A stretch of DNA of 64,000 nt from Bacteroidota bacterium (GTDB lineage: Bacteria; Bacteroidota; Bacteroidia; Bacteroidales; F082): the NCBI GenBank assembly GCA_018816765.1, contig JAHIUX010000031.1, positions 1 through 64,000 of the forward strand. The letters are read 5' to 3'. The position numbers were made by a program, and so were the translations under genes. Position 1 is the first letter of the stretch. Each line of letters begins with the position of its first letter. The notes beneath the pieces were generated by a model. The model searched no databases. It worked only from the letters and a program-made list of their open reading frames with translations, and was not told the origin of the DNA. This document shows, one piece after another, positions 1 to 8,022 of this stretch.

Positions 1-201
1 GTTGGAATTTCAAGAAAATGATGGAAAAACTAAAAACAGAGTCTAAAAATCTCATTTTTTGGCTCATCGAAAACCTTCAACTTCATTCATGCCAAAAGCT
101 GAAATTAACTTGGTAAGGATCGACTAATTAAAGAAACCATTGGCACACTCGAATCGGCTCTATCTCATGAAATTCTTATCAGTATAATAGTCATCATTGT
201 A

Positions 202-2931
202 TTGGTACTTAATTTAAGAGCATCTATTATTGTTGCCGGATTACTGCCTATTGGCGTATTAATGACGTTCATTCTCATGCACTTTTTTGGCGTTGATGCC
301 AATGTGGTTGCCCTTTCGGGTATTGCCATTGCCATTGGTGTAATGGTCGATATTGGGATTGTGGATGTCGAGAATATTCTCCGGCACCTCGAAATGCCGG
401 AGAACCACGGCATACGTGGCAAAAAATTAATGTCGGTTATTTATCTTGCCACTACCGAAGTCAGGGATGCAGTGGTAACTTCTATTGCTACAACAATTGT
501 GAGTTTCTTGCCTGTTTTTGCAATGGAAGCTTCCGAAGGTAAATTATTCCACCCATTGGCTTTTACCAAAACATTTGCACTGGTAGCTGCCTTTATTTTA
601 GGCATTGTGGTATTGCCAACATTGGTACATATACTTTTCAATATCCGTTTCGATACAAAGAAAATTCGCAAATATTGGAACGGCAGCCTGATTGTGGCGG
701 GTGTTGTGTTCATTATTGTATGGCACACATGGCCTGCTTTGGCTTTAGTAGCAATTGGTATAAATAATTTGCTCGACCATCGCTGGCCAGCTATACGCAA
801 AGAGTTTCCTAATTACATCAACATTGCCATTACGGTATTAGTAGCCGTATATTACCTGTCAATTGAGTGGCTGCCTTTAGGCGCACACAACAGCGTATTA
901 ATAAACTTCATATTTGTAACGGGTATAGTTTCGGTAATCTTATTGGCTCTTATGTCAATGGTGCATTTTTACGAACCTATATTACGCTGGGGCTTACGCA
1001 ACAAATGGAAATTCCTGTTACTTCCAATCTTTACCCTGTTTTTCGGGCTAATGGTATGGCAAGGTTTCGACAAGGTGTTTGGATTTGTGGCAACAGGTTT
1101 TGAAAAGGTAGGTTGGCAAAGTTTCAGGCAAACTGCCGTTTGGCAAGCTCCAACAAAAACGTTTCCCGGCACAGGCAAAGAGTTCATGCCATCGCTCAAC
1201 GAAGGCTCGTTTTTGCTTATGCCAACAAGTATGCCACATTCAAGTATCGAAAAGAATTTAAACTATATCGAAACACTCGACAAACGCCTTTCTTCCATTC
1301 CCGAAATAGAGGTTGCTGTTGGCAAGTGGGGGCGTGTAAATTCAGCTCTCGACCCTGCACCTGTGCAAATGTTCGAGAATACCATCAATTACCGTTCTGA
1401 ATATATTTTAGACGAAAACGGTCACCGTATGCAATTCAAGGTTGATAAAGAGGGTAGTTTTATGCTGAAAAGCGGTACAAAGTACAATCCTGCAAAAGAA
1501 TCATTCAGGGCGATACCTGCCGATAGCCTTATTCCCGACCAGAGCGGCGAATATTTCCGCCAATGGAGACCACAAATTAAAAAACCATTAGATATTTGGA
1601 ACGAGATTGTGAAAGTTACCAATATACCGGGCTTAACCTCTGCGCCCAAACTGCAACCAATCGAAACCCGCTTGGTAATGTTATCTACTGGTATGCGTGC
1701 GCCAATGGGTTTAAAAGTGTATGGCCCCGATTTGGCAACCATCGAAAAGGCAGGTATGCAATTTGAACAAGCTTTGAAGGAGGTTCCTTCAGTTAAAGCT
1801 TCGGCAGTATTTTACGACCGTGCCGTGGGTGCGCCTTACATCGAGATAAAACTCAACCGTGAGGCAATGGCACGGTTCGGAATGAGTGTGAGCGATGTAC
1901 AGGAAATATTACAGGTTGCCGTGGGTGGTATGGTGTTAAGCAGCTCTGTTGAAGGTCGTGAACGTTTCCCGATGCGTGTTCGCTATGCCCGTGAACTCCG
2001 TGACAATCCCGAAGATTTAAAACGCATTCTTATCCCTGCCATGAATGGCGTTCAAATTCCATTGGGTGAAATCGCAGATATTGACTACACTAAGGGAGCA
2101 CAAATGATACGAAGCGAAAACACTTTCCTTGTTGGTTATGTAATATTCGACAAAGTAGAAGGCAAAGCCGAGGTTGATGTGGTGGAAGAAGCGGCAGACA
2201 TACTAAAGAAAAAGATTGATTCAGGAGAAATTAAACTTCAACCCGGAGTTTCATACAAATTTGCCGGAAACTACGAACAACAATTACGTGCAACTAAAAG
2301 GCTTGCTATTGTTATTCCCATTAGCCTAATGATGATATTCATGTTACTATTCTTTCAATTCAAAACGGTAACAGCTTCATTAATACATTTTTCAGGTGTG
2401 TTTGTAGCTTTTGCGGGCGGTTTCATGATGTTGTGGCTTTATGGTCAGGATTGGTTTTTAAACTTTGCCGTTGCCGGAATAAACCTGCGTGATTTGTTTC
2501 AAATGCACCCCATAAACCTGAGTGTAGCCGTATGGGTAGGGTTTATTGCCCTGTTTGGTATTGCTACCAACGATGGGGTAATTATGGGTACTTATATTCA
2601 TCAGGTTTTTGAAGAAAAAAAACCCGCTACAGTCCATGAGGTACGTGAAGCAGTTGTTTCTGCAGGACGGAAGCGTGTACGTCCTGCCATGATGACAACA
2701 GCCGTTGCCGTTATAGCCTTGCTGCCTGTTCTTTCTTCAAATGGCAAAGGTTCGGATATTATGATTCCAATGGCTATTCCCATGTTTGGCGGTATGGTAA
2801 TTCAGGTAATGACTGTTTTTGTAGTGCCATTATTTCAATCAATGTGGCGTGAATGGGCTGTTAGCAGGGTTAATATAAACACTATTGAAGTAACAAATAA
2901 TCACGATGTCAATGAAAACGATAATTTATAA
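202..2931 (+). CDS. CusA/CzcA-type heavy-metal RND efflux pump, N-terminally truncated
   Basis: Inner-membrane RND pump that would export monovalent or divalent metal ions with the adaptor and outer-membrane channel encoded next. Visible are the TM4 proton-relay segment (GVMVDIGIVDVEN), the TM10 segment (GIATNDGVIMGTY) and the C-terminal membrane bundle. Homologous reading continues upstream of 202 to about 109 (LIKETIGTLE and a membrane segment), so the TTG at 202 is only the first possible start in the open frame. A stop lies at 106-108 and no frame of 1-108 gives convincing family sequence. About 310-330 N-terminal residues of the usual 1030-1250 are missing, so this copy is frameshifted, truncated, or at an assembly junction. 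Its 3' end overlaps the next gene by 26 bases. Confidence 0.85.
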   Translation: MVLNLRASIIVAGLLPIGVLMTFILMHFFGVDANVVALSGIAIAIGVMVDIGIVDVENILRHLEMPENHGIRGKKLMSVIYLATTEVRDAVVTSIATTIVSFLPVFAMEASEGKLFHPLAFTKTFALVAAFILGIVVLPTLVHILFNIRFDTKKIRKYWNGSLIVAGVVFIIVWHTWPALALVAIGINNLLDHRWPAIRKEFPNYINIAITVLVAVYYLSIEWLPLGAHNSVLINFIFVTGIVSVILLALMSMVHFYEPILRWGLRNKWKFLLLPIFTLFFGLMVWQGFDKVFGFVATGFEKVGWQSFRQTAVWQAPTKTFPGTGKEFMPSLNEGSFLLMPTSMPHSSIEKNLNYIETLDKRLSSIPEIEVAVGKWGRVNSALDPAPVQMFENTINYRSEYILDENGHRMQFKVDKEGSFMLKSGTKYNPAKESFRAIPADSLIPDQSGEYFRQWRPQIKKPLDIWNEIVKVTNIPGLTSAPKLQPIETRLVMLSTGMRAPMGLKVYGPDLATIEKAGMQFEQALKEVPSVKASAVFYDRAVGAPYIEIKLNREAMARFGMSVSDVQEILQVAVGGMVLSSSVEGRERFPMRVRYARELRDNPEDLKRILIPAMNGVQIPLGEIADIDYTKGAQMIRSENTFLVGYVIFDKVEGKAEVDVVEEAADILKKKIDSGEIKLQPGVSYKFAGNYEQQLRATKRLAIVIPISLMMIFMLLFFQFKTVTASLIHFSGVFVAFAGGFMMLWLYGQDWFLNFAVAGINLRDLFQMHPINLSVAVWVGFIALFGIATNDGVIMGTYIHQVFEEKKPATVHEVREAVVSAGRKRVRPAMMTTAVAVIALLPVLSSNGKGSDIMIPMAIPMFGGMVIQVMTVFVVPLFQSMWREWAVSRVNINTIEVTNNHDVNENDNL

Positions 2932-4363
2932 AACGGCACTACTTACGTTCATTGCGTTTGGTGGTTTTATGACAGCCTTTGGTCAGCAACAACCCGATTC
3001 GCTAATGCAATACCTCGAAATAGCAGCCAAAAACAATCCTGTCCTATTGCAAAAGTTTAGTGAATATCAGGCAGCTATGCAGAAAGTGCCACAGGTGGGC
3101 AGTTTGCCCGACCCTGAGTTAAATGTAGGTGTATTTCTAAGCCCTATGGAATTGTTAAGCGGCAATCAGATGGCCGATATTCGGCTTATGCAAATGTTCC
3201 CTTGGTTTGGTGTGCTTAAAAATGCCAAAGACGAAATGAGCCTGATGGCAAAAGCTAAATTTGAATCGTTCCGTGATGCCAAATTGCAGGTGTTTTACGA
3301 GGTTCAAAGTACATGGTATAGTTTGTATAAAATTCAACAGGATATTCAAATTTCTGAAAAAAATATTGAGATACTTCGAACCCTCGAAAGGCTCACATTG
3401 GTAAAGTTTAAAGCAGTTTCAACTGGTAGTAGTAATGCATCTCCAACAGTGGGCAATATGTCAAACAACAATACTCAAGCCAGTTCTTCCGGCACAATGG
3501 GTTCAAATAATATGGGCGGTAACACAAATAACAACCAATCAAATACCAATAGCCAACCATCTATGGCCAGTACACAATCTTCAATGGGTTCAACTTCTGG
3601 CGGTTCTGGATTGGCAGATTTATACCGTATTCAAATAGAGATTGGCGAACTTGATAACAACATTTCATTACTTAAAAACCAACAAAGTACAATCGTTGCT
3701 CTTTTCAATAGCTATTTAAACCGTCCGGTAAAAACAACGGTAATGTTACCCGATACACTAAAGCCCGATTCTTTAGGAACATCATTATTGGCGGTTTCCG
3801 ATAGTATGTTAGCCAACCATCCTATGCTGAGTATGCTACAATACGAACAGCAATCTTATGATGCCCGTAAACGAATGGTTTCTCGCATGGGCTACCCAAT
3901 GGTGGGTATAGGTGTTAATTATTCGCTAATCAACAAAAGTGATATGTCAACATCGAGCATGAACGGTAAAGACATGATTATGCCAATGGTAACAGTTACG
4001 TTGCCAATATATCGAAAAAAATACAAAGCCATGCAAACCGAAGCCGACTTTATGGAATCGGCCACCGAACAAGGCTATAAGGCAGCATCCAACTCGTTAC
4101 AAACCGAATATTACGAGGCTATGCAATTGTTTCAGGATGCACAACGCCGTATCAAATTGTATGAAAATCAAAGCCGATTAGCCAAACAATCACTCGACAT
4201 AATGATAAAAAGTTTTTCGGCTTCGGGTTCTGGCTTAACCGATATTTTGCGCATACGGCAACAAACACTTGACTATGAATTTAAACAGGTGGAAGCAATG
4301 GTCGATTACAACACTTCAATAGCTTGGTTAAAACGTTTAATGGCTAATTCTCAAATTCAGTAA
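2906..4363 (+). CDS. TolC/CusC-type outer-membrane efflux protein
   Basis: Outer-membrane channel of the tripartite metal efflux system. It has a signal peptide (first ~26 residues, ending near AFG-QQ) and two OEP-type coiled-coil repeats separated by a low-complexity stretch. That stretch, roughly residues 172-235, is built almost only of Asn, Ser, Met, Thr, Gly and Gln with recurring 'NNMGG/SSMGS' units, and lies where one repeat hairpin passes into the next. Such Met/Ser/Asn-rich loops occur in some Bacteroidota copper-efflux channels; soft-metal binding by the Met residues is my inference. The start overlaps the pump gene, indicating translational coupling. Length 485 aa is normal for the family. 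Confidence 0.88.
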   Translation: MSMKTIIYKTALLTFIAFGGFMTAFGQQQPDSLMQYLEIAAKNNPVLLQKFSEYQAAMQKVPQVGSLPDPELNVGVFLSPMELLSGNQMADIRLMQMFPWFGVLKNAKDEMSLMAKAKFESFRDAKLQVFYEVQSTWYSLYKIQQDIQISEKNIEILRTLERLTLVKFKAVSTGSSNASPTVGNMSNNNTQASSSGTMGSNNMGGNTNNNQSNTNSQPSMASTQSSMGSTSGGSGLADLYRIQIEIGELDNNISLLKNQQSTIVALFNSYLNRPVKTTVMLPDTLKPDSLGTSLLAVSDSMLANHPMLSMLQYEQQSYDARKRMVSRMGYPMVGIGVNYSLINKSDMSTSSMNGKDMIMPMVTVTLPIYRKKYKAMQTEADFMESATEQGYKAASNSLQTEYYEAMQLFQDAQRRIKLYENQSRLAKQSLDIMIKSFSASGSGLTDILRIRQQTLDYEFKQVEAMVDYNTSIAWLKRLMANSQIQ

Positions 4364-4382
4364 ACTTGTTAAATTACAAAAT

Positions 4383-6020
4383 ATGAAAAAGATATTCGCA
4401 AATAAATATGTAGTGTACAGTCTGTTAGTTCTGGGCGGGCTTTTTATGGGCTGGCTTTTCTTTCATTCATCACCGGAACAGGAAGAGCAGCATAACCATT
4501 TAGCTGAACAAGCAGGTAAAGCAGCAATCTGGTCGTGTGCTATGCACCCGCAAATACGCATGGATACACCGGGCAAATGCCCCATTTGTGGCATGGATTT
4601 AATCCCGCTAAACCAAAGCACCTTAACGGTTGACCCTGGAGCAATTCACCTTACCAAAGAAGCTGCGGAGCTTTCTAATGTTTTAACATCAGTAGTTACA
4701 AAACAAAAACCGATAAAAGAAGTGCGCCTTTATGGTAAGGTTCAAGCCGACGAACGTTTGTTGCAAAGTCAGGTAGCCCACATACCCGGTCGAATTGAAA
4801 AACTACTGGTAAACTTCACAGGCGAAGGCGTTCGCAAAGGTCAAACGCTGGCACTCATATATTCACCCGAACTGGTTACCGCACAACAGGAACTTCTTGA
4901 AGCTTCTAAAACAAAACAGGCACAGCCCGAAATATACGAAGCATCCAAAGAGAAACTCCGTCAATGGAAATTAACAGAAGAACAGATTACAAAAATTGAA
5001 AGTTCTGGAACTTTACAAAACAATTTTGAAGTTGTTTCAAACACCACAGGAATTGTAACTGCACGGCGGGTAAACAATGGCGACCATATTGCACAAGGCA
5101 CAGTATTATACGACATTGCCGACCTTTCTACCGTTTGGCTTATGTTCGATGCTTACGAAAGCGATTTGCCATTCCTGAACGAAGGCAATAGAATAGTCTT
5201 TACCGTTCAGGCTTTGCCCGGTAGCACCTTTTCGGGTAATATAATATTTATTGACCCTGTTATTGACCCCGTTACCCGTGTATCAAAAGTTAGGGTTGAA
5301 ATCAATAACCAAGCCGGGAAGCTAAAACCCGAAATGTTTGCCACAGGCATTTTAAATGCAAACCTTTCAGAATACAAAAACAATTTTATAATCCCACGTA
5401 CGGCAGTATTATGGACAGGTAAACGCTCTATTGTTTACGTTAAACAAGCGAATGCAGACGAACCCATTTTTAAAATCCGTGAAATAGAACTCGGCCCCAT
5501 GTTGGGCAATAGCTATGTTGTAATAAGCGGCCTTAACGAAGGGGAAGAAGTTGTTACCCAAGGAACATTCAGCGTTGATGCTGCTGCACAACTCGAAGGC
5601 AAACCCAGCATGATGAACTCCGATGGAGGCAAAACTTCCATAGGACATAATCATAGCGATGCTCAAAATACAGAAAAAAATGAAGTTAAAACAGACCATT
5701 CAGCACATCAACTGCAAACAGTTTCAGAACATTCAAACCATAATAGTAAAGATATGGGGCAACACGAAATGTTTAGTGTATCGGGCAATTGTGAAATGTG
5801 TAAAGACCGCATTCAAACGGCTGCACTATCTGTAAAAGGCGTAAGCAGTGCTGTTTGGGATTTAGAGACAAAGAAAATCCATGTTGAATTTAATTCTAAG
5901 GAAACAAATATTGATGATATCCATAAAGCTATTGCTATGGTTGGACATGATACAGAGAAATTTATAGCTGATAATCAGACATATAATGCTTTGCCCGATT
6001 GTTGTAAATATCGTAAATAG
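4383..6020 (+). CDS. CusB-type periplasmic adaptor with N-terminal metal-binding and C-terminal HMA domains
   Basis: Membrane-fusion adaptor joining pump and channel. Order of parts: an N-terminal membrane anchor (residues 10-28); a heavy-metal-binding domain with CAMHP (52-56) and CPICGMD (66-72); barrel-sandwich and beta-barrel regions (about 110-400); a His/Asn-rich linker (about 420-462); and a C-terminal heavy-metal-associated domain with C470-E-M-C473. The HMA domain is normally found in copper chaperones and P-type ATPases, so here the adaptor carries its own ion-capture modules at both ends. It follows the channel gene by 19 bases and closes the operon. Copper or silver is the likeliest substrate by family; the sequence cannot separate these from other soft metals. 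Confidence 0.9.
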   Translation: MKKIFANKYVVYSLLVLGGLFMGWLFFHSSPEQEEQHNHLAEQAGKAAIWSCAMHPQIRMDTPGKCPICGMDLIPLNQSTLTVDPGAIHLTKEAAELSNVLTSVVTKQKPIKEVRLYGKVQADERLLQSQVAHIPGRIEKLLVNFTGEGVRKGQTLALIYSPELVTAQQELLEASKTKQAQPEIYEASKEKLRQWKLTEEQITKIESSGTLQNNFEVVSNTTGIVTARRVNNGDHIAQGTVLYDIADLSTVWLMFDAYESDLPFLNEGNRIVFTVQALPGSTFSGNIIFIDPVIDPVTRVSKVRVEINNQAGKLKPEMFATGILNANLSEYKNNFIIPRTAVLWTGKRSIVYVKQANADEPIFKIREIELGPMLGNSYVVISGLNEGEEVVTQGTFSVDAAAQLEGKPSMMNSDGGKTSIGHNHSDAQNTEKNEVKTDHSAHQLQTVSEHSNHNSKDMGQHEMFSVSGNCEMCKDRIQTAALSVKGVSSAVWDLETKKIHVEFNSKETNIDDIHKAIAMVGHDTEKFIADNQTYNALPDCCKYRK

Positions 6021-6062
6021 TACACTTTTGTTAAAATAATTGACTAAAATAGAAAAATAAAA

Positions 6063-6078
6063 CCCCGCTTTTGCGGGG
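6063..6078. terminator. Bidirectional terminator between converging genes
   Basis: A perfect six-base stem (CCCCGC / GCGGGG) with a TTTT loop lies 43 bases after the adaptor stop and just past the stop of the minus-strand gene 6089-7027. Read on the minus strand it is followed by a T-rich run (TTTTATTTTTC), so it is strongest for that gene; on the plus strand the tail is weaker. Confidence 0.8.
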
Positions 6079-6088
6079 CTTATATTAC

Positions 6089-7027
6089 TTAATTCTTTTC
6101 AAGTTCAATATTCAGGTTCGCAGTTTCACCATTTGCAACAGTAATCGTTATTTCCTGATTCTTGTACCCTATTTTTTCAACTGTTACTTTGTATGTATTT
6201 TCGGGCAACGAAGCACGAAATTTACCTTTGTCGGCACTCTTTTTTACTATCGGTTTTGCCGTTTCGGTTGCAGCAGCTTTCATCATACCATTGGTTTCTG
6301 CAACAAATGTAAAAGATACCCCTTTCAACGGTTCTCCACTTCCTGCAATGGTAACACTACCTAAAACAGAGGTTGCACCGCCCCCTGTCGGGATAATAAT
6401 TCGGGCGGTTTTATATTGACTGTAAAAATCGGGCTTCGTAGTTTTAAACAGTTCAATATCCAAATCCAAACGTTTAACTAAAAGTTCGTCTGCTTCTTTA
6501 AACAGTTTGGTAAGGTTTTCGGTTGCCGTTTTTGTTTGCGATTTCGCAGCCTTAGGTTTGGAAAGCGTTGCAGAATAAGCAGTTATTGCAGCTTGTAATT
6601 CGGTAATCATTGCAGCAGTTACACCATAGGTTGCAATAGCAGCAGCATTGGCATTGGCTTTAGCAAGTACAGTATTACAAATTCCAATAACATCAGTATC
6701 TCTCGATTTTTTCAAATCCGAAGCCGAATACTTTATGCTTTCAAGCAATTCAGGATTATTTACAACATTGGCATACGATTGTAAACGGTTAATCATAAAC
6801 AGCGTTTTTTCTGTCATACTATTGCGTTTCGCTGTTTTATCGGTGGTTATACCCGTCGTCTCTAGGGTTTGTGCATCCCTATTTGTTTCAATCAAAGGAA
6901 TTTTTGCAACCCAAAGATTATACGTTGCTGCAAATACAGCGTTGGTTGTCCAAGTGGTCTGATACTTCTCGCAAGTATTCTTTACCACGTAGTACATACT
7001 TAATTTGTCTTCTTGATTAATGTTCAT
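6089..7027 (-). CDS. Orphan protein: helical domain plus carboxypeptidase-regulatory-like domain, downstream of a 21-bp repeat array
   Basis: 312 aa, no signal peptide or membrane segment. Residues 1-210 look all-helical with two conspicuous blocks, TTGITTDKTAKR (57-68) and SDLKKSRDTD (103-112). After a Gly-rich hinge (IIPTGGGAT), residues 218-312 read as a beta-sandwich of the carboxypeptidase-regulatory/PEGA type (GSVTIAG, PLKGVSFTF, YKVTVEKIGYKNQEITI). I know the N-terminal type only as a hypothetical protein of environmental Bacteroidota and assign no function. It has its own terminator and faces the efflux operon. Upstream on its own strand lie 51 bases and then the 15-unit array, which may form part of its promoter or transcript leader. 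No clear TAnnTTTG box was found just upstream of the start codon. Confidence 0.8.
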   Translation of the reverse strand: MNINQEDKLSMYYVVKNTCEKYQTTWTTNAVFAATYNLWVAKIPLIETNRDAQTLETTGITTDKTAKRNSMTEKTLFMINRLQSYANVVNNPELLESIKYSASDLKKSRDTDVIGICNTVLAKANANAAAIATYGVTAAMITELQAAITAYSATLSKPKAAKSQTKTATENLTKLFKEADELLVKRLDLDIELFKTTKPDFYSQYKTARIIIPTGGGATSVLGSVTIAGSGEPLKGVSFTFVAETNGMMKAAATETAKPIVKKSADKGKFRASLPENTYKVTVEKIGYKNQEITITVANGETANLNIELEKN

Positions 7028-7078
7028 TACGGTAAGATTTAAGAGTTAATATTAAGTGATTAAAGGTAAACTACCTTG

Positions 7079-7393
7079 ATACTAGATTTCTTATATGGAA
7101 TACTGAACTTCCACCCCTCTAATCCTCATTTCTTACCAACAATATTGACTTTCTACACAACAATCGAGGATTTCTTCAATTTGTTATTGAATTTCCATTT
7201 ATAAAATCCGATTTTCATAATGCAAATTATGATTTTCTTTAACACAAACAAATATTTCGACATAAAAAATTTGATTTTCAATATATTAAATATGTACTTC
7301 TTAATAGCAATACCGTTTTTCATTCTTATAATCATTGATTTCTTTGCGATAATTGCACATTTCTTTTCAATAATCATTAATTTCCCTATTATG
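7079..7393 (-). repeat. Array of 15 degenerate 21-bp units in exact register
   Basis: On the plus strand the trinucleotide TTC recurs with its C at 7090, 7111, 7132, 7153, 7174, 7195, 7216, 7237, 7258, 7279, 7300, 7321, 7342, 7363 and 7384: fifteen times at exactly 21 bases with no slip. A T precedes it in 13 of 15 units, an A closes the preceding unit in most, and G lies six bases before the C in 9 of 15. A rough plus-strand consensus is AAT-N3-G-A-W-TTTC followed by about 8 variable bases; on the minus strand the core is GAAA. Most other positions differ between units, unlike a recent tandem duplication. It is AT-rich, has no single frame open throughout, and sits upstream of 6089-7027 on that gene's strand. 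Confidence 0.9.
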
Positions 7394-7641
7394 ACAGTTT
7401 ATTACCAATTTGATAATTCACAAAACCCCGCCACGAAAGACAAAAACAAACAGCATACGTTCAAGCCGCCCTGCCCATCCCTTCGCCGTCAGGCACATTT
7501 GCAAGCCCCCACGAGCCATCGCTCCAGCCAAAGGCTTACAAAAGAGCCTGCCAGCCCATCCCACGCCAACGCACCATGAAATGGTAGTACTTCGTCTGAA
7601 AAGATTGCTTATATTTAACGAAAAAATGACAAAAAACAATA
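7394..7641. other. Non-coding spacer with a GC-rich imperfect hairpin
   Basis: No credible gene. An abrupt GC-rich patch (about 7465-7575) lies between AT-rich flanks. It contains an imperfect hairpin with arms 7490-7507 and 7533-7550 (TTTGCAAGCC against GGCTTACAAA, extended by CAGGC against GCCTG) around a 25-base loop. Overlapping short open frames on both strands are Pro/Ala-rich and look like chance readings of the GC patch. Confidence 0.6.
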
Positions 7642-7782
7642 AAGGCCAGTTGCCAACACGCTGTAAAACCAATGCGGGCTTACGTCGGACAAAAACAGCT
7701 TCCTGCTTTTTTCAAACTCACAGGTGGCTGGACAACGACAGAACATGAAATCCGCACTGGCCTTACAGCACAACGTTACCGC
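7642..7782. repeat. attC-like imperfect inverted repeat (element 1)
   Basis: The left arm (about 7651-7680) and the reverse complement of the right arm (about 7743-7782) share CTGTAA-N2-CCA-N-TGCGG with scattered mismatches. The left arm carries a CCAAC-type box and the right arm ends in CGTTACC, resembling the R boxes of integron attC sites. A separate perfect nine-base pairing exists between AAGGCCAGT (7642-7650) and ACTGGCCTT (7756-7764). Total length (~130 bases) fits the attC range. No integrase is in the window, so 'attC-like' is a structural description only. Confidence 0.5.
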
Positions 7783-7876
7783 CAAGTGTAAAAAGACAGA
7801 AACGAACAGACAATTTGCTACTAAAAGACAAAAAAAAAAGAAAACCAAATAATGAACAGCCAACGCACAAAACAGC

Positions 7877-7941
7877 ATCCCGATGACTATCGGGACAAAT
7901 CGCACAAACCAACGCTCGACCAATCCCGAAAGCTTTCGGGA
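7877..7941. repeat. Two REP-like palindromes
   Basis: Two short near-identical palindromes stand 46 bases apart: TCCCGAT-GACT-ATCGGGA near 7878-7895 and TCCCGAAAGCTTTCGGGA near 7924-7941. Palindromes of this TCCCGAW...WTCGGGA form are dispersed in many Bacteroidota genomes. They lie just upstream of the hsdM promoter; no terminator T-run follows. Confidence 0.65.
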
Positions 7942-7958
7942 GCAAAAGAGTTGTTTTC

Positions 7959-7991
7959 TTGCCGACGCACCCACTGAGTTAAGTATCTTTG
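7959..7991 (+). promoter_or_regulatory. Promoter of the type I restriction locus
   Basis: The Bacteroidota -7 box TATCTTTG (7984-7991) matches TAnnTTTG, with a TTG -33 element at 7959-7961 (22-base spacing). The transcript would begin shortly after 7991 and leave a leader of about 25 bases before hsdM. Confidence 0.65.
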
Positions 7992-8022
7992 GGTTTATTA
8001 ATTAACAGACTGAAAATATAGA

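Noticed and set aside
7153-7377. 75-codon minus-strand frame with seven-residue repeats (pattern like xIIxxKK) over the 21-bp array
   Set aside because: The heptad pattern follows from the 21-base DNA period. The fixed base is at a wobble position of otherwise variable codons, and the array continues beyond both ends of the frame, so a protein is not supported.
7079-7393. CRISPR array
   Set aside because: Period is 21 bases and the conserved part is far shorter than a CRISPR repeat; no cas gene in the window.
7220-7579. Plus-strand frame of 119 codons across the array and GC-rich patch
   Set aside because: Starts in the middle of the array, is hydrophobic only because of the T-rich units, and then reads through a hairpin; no family resemblance.
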